DNA from: an uncultured Chlorobiaceae bacterium
GTDB taxonomy: Bacteria; Bacteroidota; Chlorobiia; Chlorobiales; Chlorobiaceae
DNA length: 41,262 nt
Direction: 5' to 3'
Assembly (NCBI GenBank): GCA_903840935.1
Contig: CAIMHT010000044.1
Coordinates: forward strand, 1 to 41,262
Shown here: piece by piece, positions 15,926 to 24,153 of the stretch
How the letters are laid out: each line of letters opens with the position of its first letter
Numbering within the stretch: position 1 is the first letter of the stretch
Notes under the pieces: generated by a model
What the model saw: only the letters and a program-made list of their open reading frames with translations
Told to the model about the DNA's origin: nothing
The model's database searches: none
Translations under genes and position numbers: made by a program

Positions 15926-18640
15926 ATGAAAAAAGATTTCTTCATCAGTTATACCGGCAGAGATCGGCCGCGGGCAGAATGGATTGCCTGGCAACTGGAA
16001 AAAACAGGTGGTTATTCCACGGTTATTCAGGCATGGGATTTTAATGCAGGAGGAAATTTTCTCCTTGAGATGCATAGGGCGGCAAAAGAAACTGATCGCA
16101 CGATTGCAGTTTTATCCTCTCGATATCTTGAATCTTTATATGCGCAACCTGAGTGGGCTGCCGCATTGGTTCAAGATCCTACAGGAACCAAAAGACTACT
16201 GATTCCGATTCGCATTGAAGATGTCCAACCTGATGGATTACTTGCACCGCTAATTTATATCGATCTGGCTGGATTATCCGAGAGTGTTGCGAAAGATCGT
16301 TTGCTCAAAGAAATACAGCAAACGTTAAGCAGCGATTCTGCACGGCCAATAACGGCACCCGACTTTCCTGCTTCGGCATTGCATTCCGTGAAGAACGAAC
16401 CCCGTTTTCCTGGTACACTGCCACCAGTCTGGAATCTTCCCCGGCGCAATCCGAACTTTACCGGTCGTGTTCAGGTGCTGGAGGATATTCGCGACTCATT
16501 GAACAAAGAGCATAATACCGCTTTGACTCAAAAGGCACTCTATGGACTCGGCGGGATTGGCAAGACGCAGATTGCCATGGAGTATGCCTGGCAGCAGAGC
16601 TCATCCTACGAGCTTGTCTGGTGGCTGCGCGCAGAAGCGCCATCAAGCCTTATTGCTGATTACATCGCACTGGCAACGGAACTGGAATTGCCGGAAAAGA
16701 GTGAATCAGATCAGGAGCTTATTGTTCAGGCTATGCGGAAATGGCTGGATAAGCACCAGGGCTGGTTGCTCATTTTTGACAACGCCAAAGATGCAAAGAG
16801 TATTCGCGATTATCTTCCGGAATCCTCTGGCGGCCATGTGCTGATCACCTCCCGGAATCAGGACTGGAGAGCGGTTGGCAAGCCATTATCCATTAACGTA
16901 TGGAACCGGAATGAAGCCATTGCCTTTCTGCAGAAACGAACGGGACAATCGGATGAAAACGTTGCTGATAAGCTTGCACAGGACCTTGGAGACCTTCCGC
17001 TTGCTCTGGAACAGGCTGCGGCCTATATCGAAACCAGAACAAAAACGTATGCAGAATATCTTGATCTGTTCAACTCCCGCCGAAAAGAGCTGTGGGAAAG
17101 AGAAGAACCACCGCCTGGCTATTTCTATACCATCGCTACAACGTGGAGCCTTGCCTTTGATGAGATAAAGAGCATCCCCATGGCCAAAGAGCTTCTCTCT
17201 CTTTGCAGCATGGCGGCTCCCGACACCATTCCCAAAAGCCTCCTGGAAACAGCTCTGGAGCATTATGAGCAAGACGCGGAGGCAAGGGTAATCATTGATA
17301 GCTTTACGGTTGATGATGCTGTTGCAGCGCTTCGTTCCTATTCACTCATCACGCCTGACACGGAAAAGGTTTCCACGCATCGACTTGTTCAGGCCGTGGT
17401 TCGTGACCGGATGAGTAAGGATGAGCTTGCACGGTATAGGGATGCGATGATAGAAGCGTTGAGTGTTCGATTTCCCGATAAGGCATACAACAACCCTTCA
17501 TGCTGGACTGAATGTGCAAGCTTGCTGCCTCATGCGCAAGCATTACTTGATGACACCGAGGATGATTTAGATGAAAGCTGGCGGGAACGCGCCATATTGT
17601 TGAACAATATTGGGGAGTATCACTATGGGCGGGCAGCATACGCCGAAGCGGATTTGCTCTTCCATCGTACATTGGTGATCAGGGAAGAGCAGTTTGTCCC
17701 TGAGAACCTTGATGTTGCCTATAGCCTGAACAATCAGGCTATGGTGCTGAATGAACAGGGGAAGTATGTAGAAGCGGAGCCCCTCTACCGTCGTGCACTA
17801 CGGGTCAGGGAAGAACAGTTGGGTCCAGAGCATCCTGATGTAGCAACAAGCCTGAACAATCTGGGTGCATTGCTGCATACAACCGGGAGATACGTTGAAG
17901 CGGAGCTGTTGCACCGTCGCGCACTTCGTATCTTTGAAGAGCAGCTATACTCTGAGCACTCTGATGTAGTCTATAGCCTGAATAATCTGGCTGGATTGCT
18001 AAAAACAAAGGGGGAGTTTGCCGAAGCGGAATCGCTCTACCGTTCCGCTCTAAAGATTGTCGAAGATAAGCGGGGCCCGGAGCACCTTAATGTTGCTTTT
18101 AGCCTAAACAATCTGGCTCAATTGCTGTATGCAACAGGGAGAAATGTTGAAGCGGAGCTGTTGCATCGTCGAGCTCTGAGTATTGTGGAAGAGCAGTTAG
18201 GTACGGAGCATCCTCATTTTGCAACAAGTCTAAATAATCTTGCGCTATTGCTGGACTATCAGAAAAAGTATACGGAAGCTGAGGCATTGCACCGTCGAGC
18301 ATTGAGGATCAGGGAAGATAAACTGGGTACTGAGCATCCAGATGTAGCCATAAGTCTGGGTAATCTTGCGTCATTGCTGCAAACAAAGGGAAAGTTTGAC
18401 GAAGCGGAATCGTTCTGTCGTCGAGCGTTGAGGATCAGGGAAGATAAGCTGGGTATTGAGCATCCAGATGTAGCCATGAGTCTGGGTAATCTTGCGATAT
18501 TACTGGAAAAGCGGAAAAAGTTCACCGAAGCGAAGCAGCTTTACCGTCGAGCTCTCAGAATGATGGAGAAAACATTGGGGAAAAATCATCCTTCTACCGT
18601 TACCATTCGAAAGACTTGTGCCAGACTGCATATTAAATAA
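15926..18640 (+). CDS. TIR / NB-ARC / TPR protein (NLR-like STAND ATPase)
   Basis: This 904-residue protein has three parts. A TIR domain spans 1-130 (FFISYTGRDRPRAEWIAWQL; IQAWDFNAGG; TIAVLSSRYLES). An NB-ARC STAND ATPase spans about 175-500: NFTGR entry motif, P-loop GLGGIGKT 207-214, Walker B WLLIFDN 280-286, sensor VLITSR 305-310, GDLPLA 355-360, and MHD-like STHRLVQ 483-489. Eight exact 42-residue kinesin-light-chain-type TPRs span 559-894. By analogy with plant NLRs and bacterial STAND immune proteins, the TPRs would sense a trigger and the ATPase would oligomerise to activate the TIR. The canonical WxxxE catalytic Glu is not obvious (EWAAAL at 76-81). FxsT proteins of actinobacterial RiPP clusters share this layout, but no RiPP enzymes are present here. 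The 170-base upstream region is AT-rich. Confidence 0.9.
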   Translation: MKKDFFISYTGRDRPRAEWIAWQLEKTGGYSTVIQAWDFNAGGNFLLEMHRAAKETDRTIAVLSSRYLESLYAQPEWAAALVQDPTGTKRLLIPIRIEDVQPDGLLAPLIYIDLAGLSESVAKDRLLKEIQQTLSSDSARPITAPDFPASALHSVKNEPRFPGTLPPVWNLPRRNPNFTGRVQVLEDIRDSLNKEHNTALTQKALYGLGGIGKTQIAMEYAWQQSSSYELVWWLRAEAPSSLIADYIALATELELPEKSESDQELIVQAMRKWLDKHQGWLLIFDNAKDAKSIRDYLPESSGGHVLITSRNQDWRAVGKPLSINVWNRNEAIAFLQKRTGQSDENVADKLAQDLGDLPLALEQAAAYIETRTKTYAEYLDLFNSRRKELWEREEPPPGYFYTIATTWSLAFDEIKSIPMAKELLSLCSMAAPDTIPKSLLETALEHYEQDAEARVIIDSFTVDDAVAALRSYSLITPDTEKVSTHRLVQAVVRDRMSKDELARYRDAMIEALSVRFPDKAYNNPSCWTECASLLPHAQALLDDTEDDLDESWRERAILLNNIGEYHYGRAAYAEADLLFHRTLVIREEQFVPENLDVAYSLNNQAMVLNEQGKYVEAEPLYRRALRVREEQLGPEHPDVATSLNNLGALLHTTGRYVEAELLHRRALRIFEEQLYSEHSDVVYSLNNLAGLLKTKGEFAEAESLYRSALKIVEDKRGPEHLNVAFSLNNLAQLLYATGRNVEAELLHRRALSIVEEQLGTEHPHFATSLNNLALLLDYQKKYTEAEALHRRALRIREDKLGTEHPDVAISLGNLASLLQTKGKFDEAESFCRRALRIREDKLGIEHPDVAMSLGNLAILLEKRKKFTEAKQLYRRALRMMEKTLGKNHPSTVTIRKTCARLHIK
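17600..18607 (+). repeat. Eight 126-bp tandem repeats encoding TPRs
   Basis: Codons 559-894 of the TIR/NB-ARC/TPR gene form eight in-frame units of exactly 42 codons. The protein pattern is approximately LNNLAxLLxxxGxYxEAExL, then xRRALRIxEExLGxEHPDVAxS. Units six and seven (codons about 790-860) are much closer to each other than to the rest, sharing RRALRIREDKLG-EHPDVA, which suggests recent unit duplication. Confidence 0.92.
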
Positions 18641-18676
18641 CCCTGAAATTAACGTAACAGTCAATCCATCGAAAAT

Positions 18677-19015
18677 TCAGGCTTTGTCACCGATTTCGAC
18701 GACCGGTTCGCCTGAACGTATCAGTTCCACAGCCTTTTCAAGAGATTTTTCAAGAACATCTTCTGTTGTTCGAGGTATTTCCACAAGTGATCCAGATGAT
18801 TTGAGGTGGCGCCCGAACTGATCGACCAGTTTCAGGAAATCAGAATCTTTACTCATGATCACTGCTTCGGCATGTTTTGCTGCATCAAATATGGCATGGT
18901 CATCCGCTCGCTGAAGGTCGAGAGACCGCACTGATTTTGCCTGAATATTCGGATAGCTGCGGTTGATCCATGCCGCAAGAGAGGGGGATAGTTGTGCGTC
19001 GATCCAGATGATCAT
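18677..19015 (-). CDS. DUF5615 PIN-like toxin
   Basis: This 112-residue protein is typical of the DUF5615 / Mut7-C-like PIN family. MIIWIDAQLSPSLAAWI carries the first Asp and the family's D-x-x-L/L-x-P-x-L feature. DHAIFDAAKHAEAVIMSKDSDFLKL matches the conserved D-xx-I-xxxA....I(V/M)TKDxDF motif. It ends with an R-S-G / L(V)EI region. It is predicted to be a metal-dependent RNase toxin. Its start ATG (19013-19015) overlaps the DUF433 stop by 4 bases, the normal DUF433-DUF5615 order. The pair lies next to the NLR-like gene but on the opposite strand. Confidence 0.87.
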   Translation of the reverse strand: MIIWIDAQLSPSLAAWINRSYPNIQAKSVRSLDLQRADDHAIFDAAKHAEAVIMSKDSDFLKLVDQFGRHLKSSGSLVEIPRTTEDVLEKSLEKAVELIRSGEPVVEIGDKA

Positions 19016-19236
19016 GCAGCAATGACAGGATGATCGAGATTGCGGCTCGCATATTTCAGCGTAGCCTGAATATCTTCTTTTTCAAGATCGGGCAGTTCCT
19101 CAACAATCTCGTCATGGCTGAGGCCAGTTGCCAGCAGATCAAGGATATCAGTTACCCTTATACGCAATCCTCGAATGCATGGTCTTCCGCCACATTTTTC
19201 GGGGTTAAGGGTGATCCGTTTTTGCCAATCGTTAAT
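19012..19236 (-). CDS. DUF433 antitoxin (non-canonical start)
   Basis: Reading the minus strand upstream of the DUF5615 gene gives a clear DUF433 protein: RITLNPEKCGGRPCIRGLRI, then VTDILDLLATGLSHDEIVEE and LPDLEKEDIQATLKYAS. The GGRPCIRG motif and the winged-helix-like arrangement are diagnostic. The frame has a stop at 19246-19248, and the only codons before the domain that could initiate are ATC (19242, 19239) and ATT (19236). The ATT gives a start resembling other members (I-N-D-W-x-x-R-I). The gene therefore either uses a rare start codon or has lost its original start by mutation. It is coupled to the toxin by ATGA. Confidence 0.72.
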   Translation of the reverse strand: MNDWQKRITLNPEKCGGRPCIRGLRIRVTDILDLLATGLSHDEIVEELPDLEKEDIQATLKYASRNLDHPVIAA

Positions 19237-19344
19237 GATGATGTTTTATGTTCCGTCTCCAATGTAATAAAAAGTGAATCAGTTTGGATAAAGAACGGTT
19301 TTGACGTAAAAAACATCTCACAAGGTAATGCTTGTTGATTTACC

Positions 19345-21126
19345 TCACTCTGCCGTCGCTATCCTCAAAACCACACTGAAGACCGAGCCGTGGTTGATGC
19401 GTGAACGTACTTCGACGCTGCCTTTGTGGGCCAGAATAATGTGCTTGACAATGGCAAGCCCGAGGCCGGTTCCTCCGCGCTCGCGTGAACGGGCCTTGTC
19501 GACCCGGTAAAAGCGCTCAAAGATACGTTCGAGATCGGATTTCGATATGCCGATACCGTTGTCTTCCACTTCCAGCCGGATAGCATCATCACTTCTGAAA
19601 GCTGAAATCCTTATTTTTCCATTGCGGTCGTCGACATATTTGATGGCGTTGTCGAGGAGATTGCGGATAATAATGTCGAGATAGCGGGGATCGGCATAAA
19701 CCGGCGGAAGCTCATCGGGGATATGGACTTCAAGCCTGATCTGCTTTTTTTCAACTTCATGTTGCAGAAGATTAACCGATTTCCGCACGATACTTTTAAG
19801 GTCAACCGCACTGAATTGGTACTCAATATAGCCCGATTCAATTTTGGACAGGTCGAGCACATCGTTGACGAGAGCGGTGAGTTGCTGGCTTGCCTGCAGG
19901 ATAATTTGCAGGAAGGGTGTGGCATGTTCGGGCTCAAGCATGGCCCCGTCGAGCAGCGTCTCGGCGTAGCCGGTGATGACGGTGAGTGGTGTGCGAAGTT
20001 CGTGGGAAACACTGGAGACAAAATCCCTGCGTATTGCTTCAAGGTTGCGCAGTTTGGTGGTGTCGTTCAAAACAAAAACGGTTCCTTCGAACTGCTCCTT
20101 TTTTGTAAGCGGCATGGAACTGATCTCCATGATGCGCCCTCCCCTTGTGGTCATGAGTGTCATCTCCTCCTTGAGCAGTGCCAGGCGTGCGCTGTGAACC
20201 CTTGCGAAAAGCTCCTGCAGGTTGCTGTCGGAAAGATGGCGGAGCGGGCGAGATTTGAACATGGTGCCGTCAATGCGGAACATTCTTGATGCCGCCGGGT
20301 TGACCAGAATGATTTCGCCAGTCGAATCGGTAACAATGATGGCCTCACGAATTCCTGAAAAAACAGCCCGAAGCCACTCTTCACTGCGTCGCAGTGTTAT
20401 GATTTCATCCGTCATGACCTGCAATGCTCGGTCAAGCACTCCTGTTTCATCCTTGTTCGATACATGAGTGGTGGCTGAAAAATCGCCGTGAATCCTTTTT
20501 TGAGCGGTTTTGGCAAGAATCCTGAGCGGACGGGTCAGAAAAAACGCTGCCATAAAACCCGCAATCAGTGAGGAAAATAACGCCAGAAAGATCCCTTGGG
20601 TGATCTCTCTCTGAATTCCGCTGTCGAACCCTCCGATATCGTAGAGCGGTTTTCCGAATCGAAGGATGGCGCAGGGTTTCGGCAAACCGACAGGGATGGC
20701 CATATAGAGCATGTGCTCTTTCACGGTTTGACTGTACCGGGTTCTTTCACCGTACCCTTTTGTAATTGCATCCTTGACTTCGGGTCGTCCCCAGTGATTT
20801 TCCATTCCGTAGAGCTTGCCGGGGGGGATAGAGGAGTCGGCGATGACCTCTCCCTGAAGGTCAATCAGGGTGACCCTGATATCAAGTGCGCGTCCGATAC
20901 GCTCTACCCATGCGCTGCTTTGCTTATTTGTCGGCCATCCCTGTGCTTCATCTTCGAACATCTGTTTGCTCTGCAGAAGATCGCGGTAAAGCTCCTTTTT
21001 TGTTGCTGTGACCAGTATCTCCGCCAACCGATGCTCAATTGAGAAATAGCTGATGATTACGGAAAAAAAAATGATCGCCCCGATAACGAGACCAAGCTTG
21101 ACAGTGAGTTTATCCCGCATGGTCAT
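19345..21126 (-). CDS. phoR: Phosphate regulon sensor histidine kinase PhoR
   Basis: This 593-residue membrane kinase has TM1 at about 11-32 (LGLVIGAIIFFSVIISYF), an extracytoplasmic sensor of about 140 residues, and TM2 at about 177-200 (GIFLALFSSLIAGFMAAFF). A HAMP segment, a PAS domain (REAIIVTDSTGEIILVNPAA), HisKA with phospho-acceptor H375 (SSVSHELRTPLTVITGYAET) and a HATPase domain with N box NLLDNAIKY and G boxes (VEDNGIGI; RGGTGLGLAI) follow. The ATG at 21126 with AGAGG just upstream is chosen, overlapping phoB by 17 bases. The order, HisKA type and phoB partner point to PhoR. The large sensor domain resembles Firmicute/Bacteroidete PhoR more than E. coli PhoR. Confidence 0.88.
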   Translation of the reverse strand: MTMRDKLTVKLGLVIGAIIFFSVIISYFSIEHRLAEILVTATKKELYRDLLQSKQMFEDEAQGWPTNKQSSAWVERIGRALDIRVTLIDLQGEVIADSSIPPGKLYGMENHWGRPEVKDAITKGYGERTRYSQTVKEHMLYMAIPVGLPKPCAILRFGKPLYDIGGFDSGIQREITQGIFLALFSSLIAGFMAAFFLTRPLRILAKTAQKRIHGDFSATTHVSNKDETGVLDRALQVMTDEIITLRRSEEWLRAVFSGIREAIIVTDSTGEIILVNPAASRMFRIDGTMFKSRPLRHLSDSNLQELFARVHSARLALLKEEMTLMTTRGGRIMEISSMPLTKKEQFEGTVFVLNDTTKLRNLEAIRRDFVSSVSHELRTPLTVITGYAETLLDGAMLEPEHATPFLQIILQASQQLTALVNDVLDLSKIESGYIEYQFSAVDLKSIVRKSVNLLQHEVEKKQIRLEVHIPDELPPVYADPRYLDIIIRNLLDNAIKYVDDRNGKIRISAFRSDDAIRLEVEDNGIGISKSDLERIFERFYRVDKARSRERGGTGLGLAIVKHIILAHKGSVEVRSRINHGSVFSVVLRIATAE

Positions 21127-21820
21127 CGCCCTCTTTTTCCTCAAACTTGTAACCAAGTCCCCGTACGGTTTTGATCATGCGACCAGTTTCGCCAAGTTTT
21201 TCGCGGATTCTCGTAATGTGTGTGTCGATGGTTCTTGTGTTGATGCTTTTATCGATATCCCAGACATCGCTGAGCAGCCTCTCTCGCGATTGCGCCTCTC
21301 CCTTCCTTTTCAGGAGAGCCACGAGAAGTTTGAACTCCATCAGCGTCACCACAAGCTCTTTGCCTTCAAGTGTCACAAGGTGTCGCGTCAGATCGACTTC
21401 AAGGGCTCCTGCCTTGAGCAATTCCTCAATTTTGCCGCTCTGGCGGTGATCCCGCTTGAGGATTGCCCGTATGCGCAGTGTCAGTTCACGGGGGCTGAAG
21501 GGTTTTACCACATAGTCATCAATGCCGAGCTCAAAGCCGAGAATCCGGTCGATCTCCTCCCCTTTGGCTGTTACCATGATGATGGGAATATCCTTGTAAC
21601 GCTGATGCTGCCTGATTTTTCGGCAAAGCTCAAAACCGTCCATTCCCGGCAGCATCACATCAAGCAGCACAAGGTCAAAGCTTTTTTGTGAGAGCTGCTC
21701 AAGCCCATCTTCACCGGTGCCGGAAAGATGAGATCTATAGCCTGCCCGATTGAGATTATATTCAAGCAGCTTTGCAAGGTTCTGGTCATCTTCGACAACA
21801 AGCAGCAATGGATTTGACAT
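21110..21820 (-). CDS. phoB: Phosphate regulon response regulator PhoB (OmpR family)
   Basis: This 236-residue regulator begins MSNPLLLVVEDDQNLAKLLE (acidic pocket DD). The phospho-acceptor Asp lies in FDLVLLDVMLPGMDGFELC, and a receiver Thr/Lys pair in IIMVTAKGEE and DYVVKPFSPREL. The C-terminal winged helix contains VTLMEFKLLVALLKRKGEAQ, then SRERLLSDVWD and the DNA-contact helix NTRTIDTHITRIREKLG. The start is ATG 21820; a TTG at 21829 is also in frame. It lies 11 bases after arsA and overlaps phoR. It probably binds the TTAACA-like repeats found at 24154 and 28940. Confidence 0.9.
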   Translation of the reverse strand: MSNPLLLVVEDDQNLAKLLEYNLNRAGYRSHLSGTGEDGLEQLSQKSFDLVLLDVMLPGMDGFELCRKIRQHQRYKDIPIIMVTAKGEEIDRILGFELGIDDYVVKPFSPRELTLRIRAILKRDHRQSGKIEELLKAGALEVDLTRHLVTLEGKELVVTLMEFKLLVALLKRKGEAQSRERLLSDVWDIDKSINTRTIDTHITRIREKLGETGRMIKTVRGLGYKFEEKEGDDHAG

Positions 21821-21831
21821 GGTATGCAATT

Positions 21832-23604
21832 TTAAATGGTGTGCTCTGTTACCTGGCCATGGATGAGCTTCAGAAGCTGATTCGCTCCTGTTGGCTCTTC
21901 ATTCAACAACGGTACTACGGCGTAGCGGGTGGCATAAAGGCGGGCCACGGCGTCAATCTCTTTCAATTCGTTCTGCGCTCGTTGGTTGAGAAGAGGTGAG
22001 TTTGATCCGGCGGCAGCTATGCTGTTATTGATGATCCAGCCCCATGGCTCAATGCCGGCTCGTCGCAACTCTGCTTGCAGATTGGCGGTTTCGAGCACCG
22101 GGGTAGTTTCAGCCAGCGTCACGAGCACGATGCTGGTCTGTTCCTGGTCTTGCATCCTCGTCATTGGTGTAAGAGAGTGAAGCTCTGTTTTTCCACTTTG
22201 ACGGTTGAATTCACGGTGATAGGCACCGGTTGCGTCAAGCAGCAGCAGGGTATGACCGGTGGGGGCCGTATCCATGACAATGATTTTTTGGTCAGCCTCA
22301 TTGATAATGCGTGAAAAAGCCTGGAAGACGGCAATTTCTTCGGTGCAGGGCGAGCGCAAATCCTCTTCAAGCAGCCCGATACCTTCAAGGTCGAGTTCCG
22401 TTCCTTTCGTAGCCAGCACTTGTTGCTGGTAGCGTTCGGTTTCGACGCGGGGATCAATCCGGCTAACGGTAAGATTGTCTATGTTGCCGATCAATGTTTC
22501 CGTGAGATGAGCCGCCGGATCGGAGGTGGTAAGGTGTACCGGCAGGCCGCGACGGGCAAGCTCAAGAGCTACTGCTGCAGCGAGGGTCGTCTTTCCCACC
22601 CCTCCTTTGCCCATGAACATGACAAGGCCCTTGCCTTTGAGTGCGATGTCGTCAACCAGTGTCAGGAGGCCGGGAGCGTTGGGTGTGATGGCTTCTTTGC
22701 TGGTAAAAGAGTGCTGCTCTTTGTCGGAGAATAACTGGCGCAGGGCTTGAAGGCCGACCATATTGAATGGCTTGAGTGTGACATGATCGGATGGCAATGC
22801 CCTGAGGCTCTCCGGCATGGCCGATAATGCTGCCTGCTCACGCGAAAAGAGTGCCGCAGCGAGCGCATCCTCTGCTGCTTCGCTCTGAGGGAGTACGGCG
22901 TTGATGATGAGATAGTGTTGTGAAATGCCAATTGCGGCGAGCTCTTCACAGGTTCGGGCGACTTCGCGCAAGGAAGATTGCTGGGCCCGGGAGACCAGAA
23001 TCAGGCGTGTACGCAAGGGGTCGGCCAAGGCTTCGACAGCCTCCCTGTACTGGGTTCGCTGCTTTCCAAGGCCGGCCAATGGGCCGAGACAGGATACGTC
23101 GCCCTTGCCCTCTTCAAGAAAACCGCTCCATGCGCCGGGTAGTTGCAGCAGCCGGATGGTGTGCCCGGTTGGCGCAGTGTCGAAGATGATGTGGTCGAAG
23201 TCGGCAGTCAGGGCTGAGTCGCTCAAAAGGGCAGTGAACTCGTCGAAGGCGGCAATCTCGGTCGTGCATGCGCCGGAAAGTTGTTCTTCAATGCTTTTGA
23301 CGATGCTCTCTGGCAGGAGGCCGCGTACCGGTTCAACGATACGGTCGCGGTAGTGCTGTGCCGCTGCCTGCGGGTTAATTTCGAGCGCAAAAAGACCCGT
23401 AACGGCATCGACAGGAGTAATTTTACTGCCGATAGTGATACCGAAAACCTGGCCGACATTTGAGGCTGGGTCGGTGCTCACCAGCAAAACATGCTGCCCG
23501 GCTTCAGCGAGTTGCATGGCTGTTGCGCAGGCAATTGAGGTTTTACCAACGCCCCCTTTTCCGGTGAAGAAAAGGAAGCGTGGAGGCTCTTTGAGAAATT
23601 TCAT
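21832..23604 (-). CDS. arsA: Arsenite/antimonite-stimulated ATPase ArsA (two-domain)
   Basis: This 590-residue tandem ATPase has two deviant Walker A loops: GKGGVGKT at 15-22 and GKGGVGKT at 332-339. Each is followed by an STDPAS/TSDPAA switch and a DTAPTGHT motif. The three metalloid-binding cysteines of E. coli ArsA are all there: C113 (SGACTTEI), C172 (GDVSCLGP) and C420 (RSPCTEEI, equivalent to C422). This distinguishes it from the non-arsenic ArsA/GET3 paralogues of green sulfur bacteria. It energises an ArsB arsenite efflux pump, which is not in the window. It is 17 bases downstream of arsD and 11 bases upstream of phoB, suggesting one operon. Confidence 0.95.
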   Translation of the reverse strand: MKFLKEPPRFLFFTGKGGVGKTSIACATAMQLAEAGQHVLLVSTDPASNVGQVFGITIGSKITPVDAVTGLFALEINPQAAAQHYRDRIVEPVRGLLPESIVKSIEEQLSGACTTEIAAFDEFTALLSDSALTADFDHIIFDTAPTGHTIRLLQLPGAWSGFLEEGKGDVSCLGPLAGLGKQRTQYREAVEALADPLRTRLILVSRAQQSSLREVARTCEELAAIGISQHYLIINAVLPQSEAAEDALAAALFSREQAALSAMPESLRALPSDHVTLKPFNMVGLQALRQLFSDKEQHSFTSKEAITPNAPGLLTLVDDIALKGKGLVMFMGKGGVGKTTLAAAVALELARRGLPVHLTTSDPAAHLTETLIGNIDNLTVSRIDPRVETERYQQQVLATKGTELDLEGIGLLEEDLRSPCTEEIAVFQAFSRIINEADQKIIVMDTAPTGHTLLLLDATGAYHREFNRQSGKTELHSLTPMTRMQDQEQTSIVLVTLAETTPVLETANLQAELRRAGIEPWGWIINNSIAAAGSNSPLLNQRAQNELKEIDAVARLYATRYAVVPLLNEEPTGANQLLKLIHGQVTEHTI

Positions 23605-23621
23605 TGGATTTTATTCGTGAA

Positions 23622-23996
23622 TTATCCGCAGCAATTGCTATCGGAGCAGCAACTTTTGGTTTGTTTCGACTCTGCGGATGGCAGCGTGATGGATGCCCAA
23701 CCGGCAAGTTCAGCACGGCTTGGGTATCGGCCACTCAAGACCACTTCGTCATCAACGAGAATCAGCGGCAGAGCCTCTGCCCCCAAATTGTCGAGAAAGG
23801 ATTTTACCGTTTGGTTTTCTGCGAAGGACAGCGGCTGTCGGGCCAGATTAAATCGCTCTATCTGAGCCCCATTCTGCAAAGCCCAATCAACGTCAGCCGA
23901 AAAGCTGACCAGTGCCTGATCGACATCAATCCCGCAGACACCACTGCTGCAGCACAATGCGGGATCAAAAACCTGAATTATAGTATTTATAGACAT
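23622..23996 (-). CDS. arsD: Arsenic metallochaperone ArsD
   Basis: This 124-residue chaperone delivers As(III)/Sb(III) to ArsA. The metal site FDPALCCSSGVCG supplies Cys15, Cys16 and Cys21, matching the essential Cys12-Cys13-Cys18 of the plasmid R773 ArsD. Two further vicinal pairs sit at the C-terminus (CC 116-117 and CC 122-123). The start is the ATG at 23996; a TTG at 24032 would add 12 residues. No ArsR repressor or arsenite permease gene is adjacent, which is unusual. Expression might instead depend on the divergent region containing the Pho-box-like repeats. Confidence 0.95.
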   Translation of the reverse strand: MSINTIIQVFDPALCCSSGVCGIDVDQALVSFSADVDWALQNGAQIERFNLARQPLSFAENQTVKSFLDNLGAEALPLILVDDEVVLSGRYPSRAELAGWASITLPSAESKQTKSCCSDSNCCG

Positions 23997-24153
23997 CTTG
24001 GTTATTGTTTGAATTTGTTGGTTGAATTGCAAAATTATTACAGTAACTGTCAGTTAATCCGGTTCAGATGCTCCTGAATGTACGGCAAAAATGGAGACGT
24101 TGTTTGTAAAGAGCCGGTTGTCGGTGGCAGTATTTTAATTTATTTGCATTTTC

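Noticed and set aside
17600..18607. Regular repeats considered as a CRISPR-like array
   Set aside because: The 126-base period is in frame and encodes TPRs; there are no short identical repeats with unique spacers.
19723..20289. 188-codon plus-strand open frame
   Set aside because: Antisense to the phoR kinase core; no start signals and no family resemblance.
21832..23604. ArsA considered as a GET3-like or pigment-associated ATPase of green sulfur bacteria
   Set aside because: Both A-domains, Cys113/172/420 and an adjacent ArsD identify a true arsenite ATPase.
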